Shown: positions 26,832 to 38,140 of the stretch, one piece after another | Layout: every line of letters begins with the position of its first letter | How positions within the stretch are numbered: position 1 is the first letter of the stretch | From: Pholiota molesta | Lineage: Eukaryota > Basidiomycota > Agaricomycetes > Agaricales > Strophariaceae | NCBI GenBank assembly: GCA_014925825.1 | Contig: JACGCK010000090.1 | Span: 123,569 to 187,568 of the forward strand | Direction: 5' to 3' | Length of the DNA: 64,000 nucleotides | The notes under the pieces: generated by a model | What the model saw: the letters and a program-made list of their open reading frames with translations, nothing else | The model's database searches: none | Told to the model about the DNA's origin: nothing | Position numbers and translations under genes: made by a program

Positions 26832-28251
26832 TCAATAACTGCTCGCTACGGTCCCCACTCGCCCACCATCCACCAGCCACACCGCTCCATTCACATAAGC
26901 GCCGGCGCGACTCGCCAGGAACAAAATCGTTCCAGCCATATCCTGTACGCATCACTGAATTAGCCGCAGACAATTAATTATCACGGCAGAGACCGAGCCG
27001 CCAATTACCTCTTGCGTGCCAGTTCTGCGCAGCGGTACTGAGTCTGCCAGCGCAAACGGGTCTAGTGCAAAACCTGGGGTTGGATGGGTCGTCATGTCTG
27101 CAGGTTCGCAGAGAAAGGTGTGGGCCAGATGTCATTAGCGGTTAATATCTTGGCAGCGGCCCATACGATGAATCGTACCAGTAGGCCAGACACCAGGCGC
27201 CAGGACATTGCTCCGGATACCCCAAGGTGCAAGCAAGTTAGCTAGAAGTTTTCCAAGTTGTGTACAAGCTCCCTTCGAGAGCGTGTACGATGGGGAGAGA
27301 ACCTGAGAATCTAATCGGAATGACCCGGACGATGAAACAGACAAAACTTGAGAGGTGTGGTGCGGAGGTCGAAGGTGACTGTTCGAATCAATGGGGCCTG
27401 CCAATCGCTGTTTCCTGATGTTCCCTTCATGAGAAGATCCAGGAACGCTATTGTCGTATAATAGGTCGCTGTCACGTTAGTTGCAAAAGTATCTGCAAAT
27501 TCCTCTACCGAGCCTGTATTCCAGAGCACGCTTTGAAACGCTTTGATGGACGGGATGGAGGGCTCAGACTTGGGAGATGCCGGAGGAGATATTGGCTGGG
27601 ACATATCTTGCCCATATTCTGGAGAAGGTAGAGGATGTGGATATAGGTTTCTGGCTATCGCTGCATTGTTTACCAGCAGATCCACATATCCATGTCGATT
27701 TCGCACCACCTCGACGATTGCGAGCAGATCATCACGGTTTGTAATGTCGCCTTGAATCGGGATGATTCTACCAAATTTCTGTAATACGGAGAGAAACATC
27801 AGCCTTTGTGTAAAGTCGCTAAACATGGGAAGTGGGTGCAAATATAGCAAAATATGATAGAGGAAATGGTTCAAATGGCTTAAAATGCGAAGGATAAAGT
27901 GAATGCGGCTTACATTATTTTCTTTTGCAGCCCTTTCAAGCACTTCAGCTCGGCGGCCTACGATGTACACCGTAGCTCCGTTATTTTCAAGGGCAGCCGC
28001 CATCATCAATCCAAGGCCTAATTATGATAAGATACCCTCTAACGTTAGTCTGGGTGGATTGGGCAGAGTTTCCAAAGAGTGAAAACCATACCTGTTCCCC
28101 CTCCTGTGATCACGACAACAAGGCCCTTAACATCGAAGATATTTGCAGGGTGCAGAGACGAGTAGTTTGAGGGTATGTTAGTCGGTCCACTTGCTGCTGG
28201 ACTCGGCGGGCCGTTGACGTTGGAGTATGCAAAGCCATGAGTGGCCGGCAT
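26832..28251 (-). CDS. short-chain dehydrogenase/reductase
   Basis: Classical SDR with NAD(P) fold. From ATG 28251 the first exon ends DVKGLVVVITGGGTG, continued by GLGLMMAAALENNGATVYIVGRR, so the TGxxxGxG motif is split by an intron. Then IIPIQGDITNRDDL, VDLLVNNAAIARNL, an active-site region SQVLSVSSSGSF and YTLSKGACTQLGK (Tyr-x-x-x-Lys), IRSNVLAPGVWPTDMT across an intron, VPLRRTGTQEDMAGTILFLASRAGAYVNG and a final VWLVDGG before TGA 26832. A one-base gap near 27395 in a G/C run separates DWQA from DSNSHLRPP. A Pro-rich insert of about 35 residues follows the NNAA motif. Substrate unknown; similar genes act in secondary metabolism. Confidence 0.82.
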
Positions 28252-30588
28252 GCGGAATGGCAGGCACCAATGTTGGAAAATCAGATACTACGAGTTTTCC
28301 AACTCGGAATTGGGGATTGTTTTGAAGACAGTGTATAGAGTCGCAGAGCAAGCCGCACTTTTATAGTGTCATCATAAGCATGCTATGTATATAAAAGCAT
28401 GCGAAGGGAAACCCTTCAGGTTTGATGCCTGATGGATTTGTTCCGCCGGTGATTGGACACAATAAATAGTCACTGACATTCAACGGCATATGGAAAGTGG
28501 GCGAAGGTAGGTGAAGATGTTCCAGTCCTGGTGCAAGGTGAGCTTGGCCCTTCTTCTCCCGTGTCCACATCCGTCCACTAGATGGGAGAGATTAGAAGAA
28601 ACTAAAAGGAAATGAACACTAGAGGTTCACAATCTCAAGATTCGCATACGGTGCATACGCTTCGATGGGGTGATAGAGTCGCCGGTGTGTTAACTGTATA
28701 ATTGGGTTTGTCAATTTCGTTCACGCAGTGTCAGAGGTCTGTAAATGATCCATTAAAAAGACGCTGGGCTCACCGCAACCAACGAAAGTGATCAGAATTC
28801 AATGTCTTGCATTCCTTGTAACAGGTACTGTGTCTGCGCGAGGCAGTGGTCTTCCATACGTTCATTTGAATGAATTCGTTAAGCAGAGAGCTAAGAAAAA
28901 GGCAAGAATAAATTTAGTTTCATCAAACAAACATGGACGGACATAAAAAGTGGCACATATGGTTTTTACACTTGTGAATATAATTCCGATGAATGTCTTG
29001 GAGTCCGCGGTTTTCACTATCGTTTGCTCGTTCTATTCCCGTGGAGGAGGATGCAGTTGAACAATAGGCGCATGTAGCCCTCTGCAAGCCATTCACCTGA
29101 GTAGCCAAGGCTCGGATCAGTGCAAGTTTGGAGTTCATTTCGAGCCAGTCCACGGGAGGTTAAGAGCTAGTTATACTTAGAAATATTTCCCATCTTGCTA
29201 GGCACTTTGTAGGAATTTGCGGGAATCAGTGCGATGGTACTTGGGTGTAGAGAGTGGTACGGAAACGATCCGTCGTCACCAAATCGAGCGCTTCATAATT
29301 TGGCAAGACCCCGGAACACTGCCGTTTCCGACTTGTCATCCGGATTTACAAACTTGTGACGCCCTAGCTTGTCCTCCACTCTACTCCCACCAGAAACTGA
29401 TATCGAAAGGCTCTTCTGAAAACCATCTTGATTGTGGTGGCTATGCATGCAAAGGCTATGGATCATGAACCTCCCTCAACTTTTCTTGCGGTTGACTGGC
29501 TCGGCGTCGACCTAATTCACCTGCTGCTCAGCCATAGCCCACCACACGCTAACAAGACTATGCACAAGTGGTACTTTTCACTGCTGGAACATCTTCGGGC
29601 TGGATTTCCTAGATTTGCCGCTATTCTGGTGTAAACCCGGGAAAAAACGGCTGCTTTGGCCATGATGTATGCATGGATTCAATCCACGAAGGTGCACCCC
29701 GTCTCGTGTGACGGCCACGACGTGGCCCAGGATATCTTCTGTGGGCATGTTGAATACATACATTCAATATCACCTAACGTGATGGATTCACCGCCGATGA
29801 CACCGGAAAGATTACTCTCTACAATCTGAATCTCAGCACCATTGAATATATACCTGATTGTACCAAGCACGACCGGCTGTCTCCGTTTAGTCCTGTCTCT
29901 TGTTCAGTGAGAAGACTTTGCATCGTAATGTACCACTGGCGTTTCAACATGATCTTGTGTAAACCATATTTCATATCTGATACATAATCTGTACGCCGGA
30001 TGTGTGATCATAGTCCTTAACATACCAGGCGAGTTCATCGGAACTTCTTGCAATATCTCCAAAACCAAGCCTTGGCCAATGAATCTTTAAAACGTCAAAC
30101 TCCAGCTGGATGTGTATATTTTCTCATGAATTTGCATGACTGCATGGATAAATTCGACCACTTGTTGTTCCATCATCATAAGCTCTCCTTTTGGCTTGTC
30201 TTCTCAAGCTCATGGAGAATGTGCCCTGCGTCGCACTTACATCTGACAGAAAGAGTAACCCCTTCCCGTACTGCTGATAAATGAAAACTTACGGATTAGA
30301 GCATTTCGCTGACATATCAAATATTCAGGAACTTTCAAAGTGCGTAAGTAGCAGGCCTGCTGCCAAATTATACGAAAGTCAAGAAATAGAATGGCTTAAA
30401 GGAACGTTTTAAAACACCTTCGAATATGCCAAATGCCACCCAATCTGATGACTGTTCTCACCGTTCAAATAAGCGATATCTCATAGATGAAATTCGGACT
30501 TGAGGTCATAGATGATGCATGCATACCTTGGGATTCAACGATTAAGCCCGCCGCATCGCCGCAATTGAAAGAAAGGGAGAGTGTACGA
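28252..30588. other. 2.3-kb intergenic stretch, nothing assigned
   Basis: Upstream of the SDR and downstream of the 2OG oxygenase, both on the minus strand. Frames of up to 84 codons exist on both strands, but none shows a motif, a signal peptide or a consistent exon series. No repeat or RNA gene was recognised. Confidence 0.35.
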
Positions 30589-32341
30589 TTATACAACGAA
30601 CGAGTGGGCATAGGTAGCCGCCAACCTGGACTTCACGTATTCCCCAGCTGTTACAACTTCATATTTGCTGGGCGAACCCGGTGAAACGCAGGTAGGTATG
30701 GGCTATTGAAGGCGTCAATCGATGTAGCGTATCAGCCGTCAAGACGTGAATATTCAATACTGACCTCTAGAGGTACATCATAATCAGTCCCAAAGAACAG
30801 TGGGATAGAATAGCGCTCAATGCCTGAACGATTGATCACCCGATGCAAGGTCGATTTGAAAACATCGTCTGTGAAAATCGTTTTACTGATGAAGCCTTCT
30901 CTTGAATCGGAATAGAATTGAACACTCACTGGTCCATCGAGCGAACTGATCGCCCAAACTACATTATGTACGAAAGGATTGAGCACCAGTTACTGATGTT
31001 TGAATAGAGAACACGAAGGAACTCTCACTTTACTACTAACGTGCCCGGAATAGGTACAGCATCAACCCACTTTCCTGCAGCATTTTGAACTTGCAGGCCC
31101 CCAGCTTGATCTTGCCATAATATCGTGAAGCACTTTTATCCTATTAGAAATGCACTCTTGTGATCGACTAGCCTTTACCTCGTAGCTATGAAAAGTAAAA
31201 TCAGCTGCAGATCGGACGTAAATTGACGATGATCATATACTCTGTATGGGCGCCGATGCCTATCTGTCTTCCATCAGGATCCATCTCGAAGCTAGTTGGA
31301 CTCTGTGGCGGATAATGAAGGAGGCGCATAATCGCAGCAGGGGTAGTCGTCTAGAGTGTATTCACACCAAAACGGATGGTTATCAAGTCGAGTAGATTGT
31401 AGATGTCCACATCAGCAAGCTAATATTGATAATGTAGACCCGGAGGGACGAATTACCTTATCGTCGAAGAAATTCTCTGGAAGGTCGAGAGCAAGCGCAA
31501 ACAATGGGAAGAGCAATTTTCCGACATGGAGAACTCTATGGCTAGAGTAAGTGAAAACAAGGAATCTCGTAATTAATCTCAGGTACTCATGGACAAAGGA
31601 TCAAATCATGGACTCACTAGTAATTCGTTATCACCTCTCTGAATTCAGGCATGTTTTGTGGCCAGACGTTGCCTCCGGTCATGGCGCCATCTTTACCTGA
31701 GTTAGAGGCTTCTACATCATAACCTATATCAAAACCTTCATGAAGATCTCCAAGGCTTTCTGAATTGGTATTTTCACCAAGAAGGGCAGTATACCCTTTA
31801 AAGTTGGCGCTTTTATGGATATCAAGCTGATATACAGAAAACTTTAAATATTACAGAAGTTGAAAATTTGCATTGCTTACCTCCATCTTAGTCGACTCTG
31901 GAAGTTCGAAATATTTTTTCGCGACGTTGATGGTGTTGTGGATGACCTCTTCAGGGATTCCATGAGACTCAACTAGAACACCAGGTCGATAAACCATCAC
32001 TGTTCACGATGAAAGAACCTACTATAGAAAAAGCCAACCTATCCAATGCATCCATAAGTATCATCAAATCCTTCAAGGCTCCAAAAAATCAAGGTACCAC
32101 TTACGTTTAGACAAGCATCGCGGATAAGATCAGCCAGCTTTCTCCTGGCAATGGGATCGCTGCTGTAAGCGTCCGTTATATCACTGTCGACATCGACACG
32201 TTCTCAACGCCTGCATCATTTCGCAGGACAGGTAAGGCAAGCTAACATCACTGGGATTTCCTCGAATGTGCTCTCTGTCCGTTTCAACGCGAAGAGCAGT
32301 TCTGGACTGCCAGCATCTAGAGAAGGATCAGAATAGGACAT
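30589..32341 (-). CDS. 2-oxoglutarate/Fe(II) oxygenase, isopenicillin N synthase-like
   Basis: Non-haem iron oxygenase that uses 2-oxoglutarate and O2. About twelve exons from ATG 32341 to TAA 30589. The N-terminal domain has [19 protein letters not shown] and a SHGIPEEVI segment; then [31 protein letters not shown] and [20 protein letters not shown]. The iron site is H-x-D in IGAHTDYE, formed across an intron, and the distal His in [11 protein letters not shown], with the 2OG-binding R-x-S in [24 protein letters not shown] and [20 protein letters not shown] are classical family motifs. The join between the first exon (ending EEIPV) and [11 protein letters not shown] is unclear: no intron with matching phase was found. 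The rest is clean. Product unknown. Confidence 0.85.
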
Positions 32342-32364
32342 AGTTGTGCTCCAGAGAACTGTGA

Positions 32365-32704
32365 TCGCTGGTCGATGAGGGCTTTAGAAGTGCCGATGGT
32401 GTTGACGAGGTTTTGTCAAAGAAGATTGAGATCTACGAGTTGAACAAGTTCAAGTTGGCAGAGCTTGAGAACCAGCTAGTCACATGTGGGGAAATCGCAC
32501 CGGCTACCGATGCCAAGCCCGTTCCTGGCCAGATAGGCGCTCAAGCAGCGCTCAAGACACAAAAGCGCACTGAGAAAGTCATCAAAATTAATAAGGAGCG
32601 TCGGCAGAGCAAAAGAATGGAAATATCAAAGAAAGTATATCAAAAAAGGAGTCCATTAATTACATCCACAGTAATAGTGAGGAAAGTGTCCATTTGTACG
32701 TTAC
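32365..32704 (+). pseudogene. reading frame cut by the retrotransposon, upstream part
   Basis: The frame is open from 32365 to the insertion point and reads VLSKKIEIYELNKFKLAEL, then TDAKPVPGQIGAQAALKTQK and a Lys/Arg-rich EKVIKINKERRQSKRMEI. No start codon is identified; it may be an internal exon. Joining 32704 to 38576, as before insertion, keeps the frame and adds a Ser/Asn run (HTSDSSSSNKENAHL) ending at a consensus GTAAGT donor at 38623. I do not recognise the protein. Codon-like composition and the preserved frame across the site suggest a gene inactivated by the element, but it could also be a 5'-truncated relic. Confidence 0.45.
32700..32704. repeat. target-site duplication, left copy (GTTAC)
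   Basis: GTTAC directly precedes the TG of the left LTR and recurs as GTTAC directly after the CA of the right LTR at 38571-38575. Five bases is the usual size for Ty3/gypsy integrases. Confidence 0.92.
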
Positions 32705-33134
32705 TGTAAGCTCGGCCCTCCCTTACTACTACTTATCTCACCTTTCCTTACCTTCTCGCGCCTCCACCCGGCGTCGCCATCAACCTTAGCGCCGGCGTAG
32801 CGCCCGCTCTTACGCGCCGCCTTTTCGCGCTCGCGCCTCTCGCCACTCCAGGCTCGTGACCCCGATCTCTGACCGCCCCAAAAGGCTCAGTGATCGAGGT
32901 GGTCCTGTACAGTACCACCCCGATCCCCTTCATCACCTGACCAGGGATATATTTTCTTTTCTCATCCACCTTCGTTGCCCTATCTCCTACTACGTGCAAC
33001 GAAGGTGTGTTCATTCTTAAAAATCATGTTATTATATTTTACTTACTATCTCCTACTACGTGCAACGAAGATAACATTGTCTTGTCATTGCCCGTGTGAT
33101 TTCAGTGAGGCTAGCGAAGCACGCCAGCCTTTCA
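32705..33134 (+). repeat. left LTR, 430 bp
   Basis: Runs from TGTAAGCTCGG to CAGCCTTTCA. It holds a 24-bp direct repeat (TATCTCCTACTACGTGCAAC and following bases) at 32981-33004 and about 33047-33070, and two hairpins: a perfect 12-bp inverted repeat at 32967-32978 / 32996-33007, and a 12-bp stem with one mismatch at 32892-32903 / 32914-32925. Confidence 0.95.
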
Positions 33135-33467
33135 CTTTTTTTTTGACACCGACATCTTTCTTCTCACGAAGAAATACCTCTCACGCTGTCTCGACTACCG
33201 TCAACACCGAACCCACTGTTGACACGAGCAGAAGCCCGAAGGAGAGCAGCACTGCCCTCCCTTCTTACTGCCTTTCCCTCCCCTGCTCCTACCCGAGAAC
33301 CTGATACCTCGGAAGGATACCTCACACCGCGATCTGGATCGCCACTCACCCCCACAACGCCCACAAGCCCCATTTCGGACACATCGTCGATAAGCGAGCC
33401 CGACATCATCGCCACCACCACCCACGGTAACCGACGATCAGCTTCTTATTTCCCATCATACCCAAAA

Positions 33468-36400
33468 ATGGCTCACACACCCACATCTCTTGCCGAGGTC
33501 AAGTGCTACAAGTTGAAGGACTGCCCTATCCTCACAGCTGGTCACATCACTCCCCTCATTCACCAGTCTTGGTCTCTCGCCGCCCGTCGATACCAGAAAC
33601 ATGGCGGTATTGACGCCAAGGAAATCGTCAGCTACGTTGCGACCGGAATGATGGAGCCGAGACTCATTGCGTGGTACCAGGCGGATTCCACCCGCATTGA
33701 TGCCCTCACCTTGAATGACTATCTCGCCGAACTTGGAGTTTTGGTACTCGACAGGAACTGGCAACACAAGATCCGGGAGGAAATCCTACTCACACGTCAG
33801 GAGTCCCAGCCGTTTATGCATTGGAAGATCGCGATGGAAAACCTAAACGCCCTTCTCACTACATCTGCCCCCACCTTTGCACTCACGAAGGCTGGACTTA
33901 AGGTCCAGCTCGAGGCAAACCTCCGTCCCGCACTTCGTCTCAGCCTCGCGACCGAACCAGTCCTCGCTACCGAACTCGCCGCATGGTCACTCGAAGTCAA
34001 GGACCGAGACGACCGCCTCACGGACGAAGAAGCACGAGTCCGCGTCATCATGGCCGAAGGCGAACACAAGAAGAAAAAGGACCTGCTCAGCCGCCTCAGC
34101 GACCCACGTCCAAAATCATCCACTTCTTCCTCCACCACCTCTACCAACTCAACCTCTGGCAATTCGACTTCAGTCACCAAATGGCTCGCGAAGTTGACCC
34201 AGGCCGAGAAGGATCTCCTCAAGGAGCACGACGGTTGCACCCGTTGTCGCAAGTTCTATGTCGATCATGTCGGAGAGGAGTGCCCGATGGTCGCAGAGAA
34301 GATCTGGCCAGACCCTGCCACCACACCCGTCCTCACTGCCGAGATGGCAAAAGCGGCTGCACTCAAACACAAGAAAGTGGTTGCCGCCACCTTCAACTGG
34401 GATAGCGACTCACCTCCTCCTCTCGATGAACACACGGACTCCTCTGACTCGTACGTGCCTTTCAATTCCCCCCATCTCTCTCCTGTCTTGGACTTCTTCG
34501 GACCTAAAATCCAAGATTTTCCTAAGCCCGTGACTTCCCTGCTTGACATCGGTTGCACCACTATAGTGATTAGCGACGAGCTTGTCACCGAGCTCGGCCT
34601 TCGTCGTTTTGCCCTCCCCAAAGAGGAAGACAACCTGGCATCGCTGTCGAAGGAACCGTTGAGATGCAGGGAATGGGTTCGGATTGAGATGTCGTCGGGG
34701 AATGGTGTTTGGAAGTCACGTACACATAGAGCCAAGGTCTGTGTAGGTTTACCGATACCCATAATTCTTGGAATGTCATTTCTTTCTGCCGAACGAATTG
34801 TGATCGATACTGAGCTACGTACCGCCCGAGACAAGGCCACTGGTTACGACCTCATGCGAACGGACCCTATCCCACCACGTCCTATCGTCTCTCCACCTAC
34901 CCCCAAAAATAAACACACCAAACCCACAGTCACCCCTGCCGTGCTTACAGACAGTCTCAACCTCCCATCCATGCCCTCTGAGCCGCCACTCGCAGGATAC
35001 CTCTGCCCAGGACCTGTGCTAGCCGCTGTTCGGGAGCGAATTGAGATCTTGACGTTTCGTGAAACCCTCGAGAAGAAAGACCTCGAATTCAAGCAGAAGT
35101 TTGCCGACCGTTTCCCAGCCAGGCTGCCAGATACCCTTGATGTCCCAGATCATATCTATCATCGAATTAGGCTGAAGGACACGTCGAAGGTTGTTGCTGG
35201 CCGCGGATACCACGCACCACGCAAATACCATGCAGCATGGAAGGAGCTCTTGGACGAGCACCTGCACGCAGGCCGCATCCGCGAATCATCATCCGAATAT
35301 GCCTCACCCGCCTTCTGCGTACCGAAATACAAGGATGGGAAACCAAATCTTGACGTACCGCCCCGCTGGGTGAACGATTACCGTGAACTGAACCAAAACA
35401 CTGTCCGCGACAACTTCCCCCTACCCCGTGTTGATGAAATCTTGGCTGATTGTGGCCGCGGAAAGATCTTCGGGAAGATCGACATGACCAACTCTTTCTT
35501 CCAGACGCTGGTGCACCCTGACGACATCCACCTCACCGCTGTACGGACACCTTGGGGCCTCTATGAGTGGGTTGTCATGCCTATGGGTGGCTGCAACGCT
35601 CCAGCAACACACCAACGTCGAATGACGGATGCTCTCCGCGAGCTCCTGGGGAAGATCTGCCATGTCTACTTGGATGACATCATCATATGGTCAGCCAACG
35701 TCGAGGAGCATGAGAAGAACATTGCATGTGTCCTGGAAGCGCTACGGAAAGCCAATCTCTACTGCAACATCAAAAAGTCCATCCTCTTCGCCACCGAGAT
35801 CGCCTTCCTCGGCCACATCATCTCTGGCGACGGTATCAGCGCTGACCCACTGAAAGTTGATCGGATTCTTGAGTGGCCACAGCCCACGACAGCCACCAAT
35901 GTCCGAGGATTCCTAGGGATTACACGTTACCTCGCTGCCTTCCTACCTGCCCTCGCTGAACACACCAGTGTATTGACGCCACTGACGATGAAAGAATGCG
36001 ATGTGGAGTTCCCAACCTGGACCAATGCCCACCAGTCCGCATTTGAAACCATCAAGCGCCTTGTCACCAGCGCAGAATGTCTGACTGTCATCGATTACGA
36101 CGCACCCAACCAGAAGATCTTCGTCACGACCGATGCCAGTGACCGCCGAACAGGCGCGGTATTGAGTTTTGGCGAGTCTTGGGAAACCGCTCGTCCAGTT
36201 GCATATGATTCCTACCAGCTCAACAGTGCCGAGAAGAACTACCCTGTCCATGAGAAGGAGCTTCTCGCAATTGTAAAGGCCTTGAAGAAATGGCGTTCCA
36301 GCCTTTTAGGCGCACCATTCGAGGTCTTCACAGATCACCGCACCCTAGAGTACTTCCAGTCCCAGAAAGATATGTCACGACGCCAGATGCGCTGGTCGAT

Positions 36401-38063
36401 GTACCTTGCAGACTTCGACTACACTATCACCTACATCCGAGGAGAAGAAAACTCCGTAGCCGACGCCCTTTCTCGTATGCCCGATGATCCTCCTACCCCC
36501 GTCTTAGCCGCCTGTGCCTTAGCCTATACACGCTCTCCAAAACCCCACTCCCTCGCTGCTGGAATCCTTCAGATCTCGTCAGACCAATCAATGTTGGAGG
36601 GGATTATTGCTGGTTACGAGACCGACAATTTCTGCGCGATGCTCCTGGCAGACATCAAGGCCGGCAGTGCAGTCGAGGGGGCCACGTACTTGAATAAACT
36701 CCTCTACGTCGGCCGTCGCCTTGTCATCCCGGACGACGTGAAGATTCGTGAACTCCTCTACCACCTCGCCCATGACACACTTGGGCATTTCGGCTTTGAT
36801 AAGTCCTACGAAGCTCTGCGCGACTCGTATTACTGGCCGAACATGCGCCGCGACCTCGAGAAGGCGTACATACCATCCTGTGCAGAGTGCCAACGCAACA
36901 AAGACCGCACCTCAAAACCTGCCGGCCCTCTACACCCCCTTCCAGTGCCTGATGCCCGTTTCACCTCGGTCGGTCTCGATTTCATCGGACCACTACCCGA
37001 GGAGAATGGGAAGGACACAATCCTCTCCATGACCGACCTCCTAGGCGCTGAGGTTCGCCTCGTCGCTACACACTCCTCCAACACAGCTGCCCAGATTGCC
37101 GTGGTCCTCTTCGACGAATGGTTCTGCGAGAACGGCCTCATGGACAGCCTCGTGTGCGATCGTGACGCGCTGTTTACGTCACAGCTCTGGAGTGCCTTCA
37201 TCAAGCTGACCGGCGTCAAGATGAAGATGTCGACTTCCTACCACCCCCAGACCGATGGCGGATCCGAGCGCACCAACAAAACCGTCAACCAGGCGATCCG
37301 CTACCTCGTCGACGCCAATCAGAAGGGCTGGTCCACCCAGTTGCCAAGAGTCCGCTTTGCCATCATGAACACCGTGAACGCGTCGACAGGCTACTCGCCC
37401 TTCCAGCTCAAGACAGGCAGATCCCCCCGACTCATCCCTCCTCTTGCACCCCTCAGTGACGACGCCTCCCCTGCCGAGATAGACGCCCACACCCTGATAG
37501 CCGAGATTGATCGCAACATCAAAGACGCCCAAGACAACCTCACTGCGGCGAAAATCCGACAGGCGTACCATGCAAATGAACATCGCGCCCCGGAGGACGT
37601 CTATGAAGTCGGAGACCTCGTCATGCTCTCCACCACCCACCGGCGCCGCGACTACAAGCGCAAGGGCAAACGCCGCGTGGCCAAATTCATGCCACGTCAC
37701 GACGGACCGTACGAAGTCCTCAAAGCCTTCCCAGAGCGTTCCGAGTACACGCTACGCCTGCCCAACAACCCCAAAACCTTCCCCGGGTTCCATGCAAGCC
37801 ACATGAAGCGCTTCATTCCCAATGACCCCGCCCTTTTCCCGGACCGCGAGTTCACGCGGCCAGGACCCATCATCACCGCCGACGGCGCCGAGGAAAACAT
37901 GATCGACAAGATCGTCGATGCTCGCAAACGGGGCCGCGGACGACAATACAAGGTCCGTTGGATAGGATATCCCAAGGACCACGACGAGTGGCTTTCAGGG
38001 AAGGAGGTCGAGGACACGGAGGCTTTGGACATCTGGGAAGCCGAGAATGGTGTGGACGCCTGA
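33468..38063 (+). CDS. gag-pol polyprotein with chromodomain
   Basis: A single frame of 1,531 codons from ATG 33468 (MAHTPTSLAEVK), the first Met of a frame that opens earlier without an ATG. Domains by approximate residue: Gag 1-250; zinc knuckle-like CTRC-x6-H-x4-C near 255; protease LLDIGCTTIVIS near 357; reverse transcriptase with the YLDD box (VYLDDIIIWS) near 731; RNase H (TTDASDRRTGAVLSF, ending SVADALSR); integrase zinc-binding region HDTLGHFG...CAECQRNK, then catalytic D, D and E in GLDFIGPLP, VCDRDALF and SYHPQTDGGSER; a GPY-type segment; and a chromodomain at about 1478-1525 (YKVRWIGYPKDHDEWLS). Gag and Pol are fused without a frameshift. The protease motif is D-I-G, not the usual D-S/T-G. 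Confidence 0.96.
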   Translation: MAHTPTSLAEVKCYKLKDCPILTAGHITPLIHQSWSLAARRYQKHGGIDAKEIVSYVATGMMEPRLIAWYQADSTRIDALTLNDYLAELGVLVLDRNWQHKIREEILLTRQESQPFMHWKIAMENLNALLTTSAPTFALTKAGLKVQLEANLRPALRLSLATEPVLATELAAWSLEVKDRDDRLTDEEARVRVIMAEGEHKKKKDLLSRLSDPRPKSSTSSSTTSTNSTSGNSTSVTKWLAKLTQAEKDLLKEHDGCTRCRKFYVDHVGEECPMVAEKIWPDPATTPVLTAEMAKAAALKHKKVVAATFNWDSDSPPPLDEHTDSSDSYVPFNSPHLSPVLDFFGPKIQDFPKPVTSLLDIGCTTIVISDELVTELGLRRFALPKEEDNLASLSKEPLRCREWVRIEMSSGNGVWKSRTHRAKVCVGLPIPIILGMSFLSAERIVIDTELRTARDKATGYDLMRTDPIPPRPIVSPPTPKNKHTKPTVTPAVLTDSLNLPSMPSEPPLAGYLCPGPVLAAVRERIEILTFRETLEKKDLEFKQKFADRFPARLPDTLDVPDHIYHRIRLKDTSKVVAGRGYHAPRKYHAAWKELLDEHLHAGRIRESSSEYASPAFCVPKYKDGKPNLDVPPRWVNDYRELNQNTVRDNFPLPRVDEILADCGRGKIFGKIDMTNSFFQTLVHPDDIHLTAVRTPWGLYEWVVMPMGGCNAPATHQRRMTDALRELLGKICHVYLDDIIIWSANVEEHEKNIACVLEALRKANLYCNIKKSILFATEIAFLGHIISGDGISADPLKVDRILEWPQPTTATNVRGFLGITRYLAAFLPALAEHTSVLTPLTMKECDVEFPTWTNAHQSAFETIKRLVTSAECLTVIDYDAPNQKIFVTTDASDRRTGAVLSFGESWETARPVAYDSYQLNSAEKNYPVHEKELLAIVKALKKWRSSLLGAPFEVFTDHRTLEYFQSQKDMSRRQMRWSMYLADFDYTITYIRGEENSVADALSRMPDDPPTPVLAACALAYTRSPKPHSLAAGILQISSDQSMLEGIIAGYETDNFCAMLLADIKAGSAVEGATYLNKLLYVGRRLVIPDDVKIRELLYHLAHDTLGHFGFDKSYEALRDSYYWPNMRRDLEKAYIPSCAECQRNKDRTSKPAGPLHPLPVPDARFTSVGLDFIGPLPEENGKDTILSMTDLLGAEVRLVATHSSNTAAQIAVVLFDEWFCENGLMDSLVCDRDALFTSQLWSAFIKLTGVKMKMSTSYHPQTDGGSERTNKTVNQAIRYLVDANQKGWSTQLPRVRFAIMNTVNASTGYSPFQLKTGRSPRLIPPLAPLSDDASPAEIDAHTLIAEIDRNIKDAQDNLTAAKIRQAYHANEHRAPEDVYEVGDLVMLSTTHRRRDYKRKGKRRVAKFMPRHDGPYEVLKAFPERSEYTLRLPNNPKTFPGFHASHMKRFIPNDPALFPDREFTRPGPIITADGAEENMIDKIVDARKRGRGRQYKVRWIGYPKDHDEWLSGKEVEDTEALDIWEAENGVDA

Positions 38064-38126
38064 TACGTGCTTCAATTTTTTTTTCTCTTCTCCTTTTCAA
38101 TGCCCTTTCCACACACAAAATTCTTC

Positions 38127-38140
38127 GGAGGGGGGAGGAG
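38127..38140 (+). promoter_or_regulatory. polypurine tract
   Basis: Fourteen purines (GGAGGGGGGAGGAG) directly abut the TG of the right LTR, the standard place for plus-strand priming. Confidence 0.9.

Noticed and set aside
26597..26977. 126-codon plus-strand frame
   Set aside because: It overlaps the last exon of the SDR on the other strand, which has clear family motifs.
33164..33425. Minus-strand frames inside the retrotransposon, and many others opposite fzo1 and cdc37
   Set aside because: They are antisense shadows of long GC-rich coding exons with no motifs of their own.
33219..33467. Possible N-terminal extension of gag upstream of ATG 33468
   Set aside because: The frame is open but contains no ATG; it would need a TTG start. 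The ATG at 33468 has a good context and begins a Gag-like sequence.
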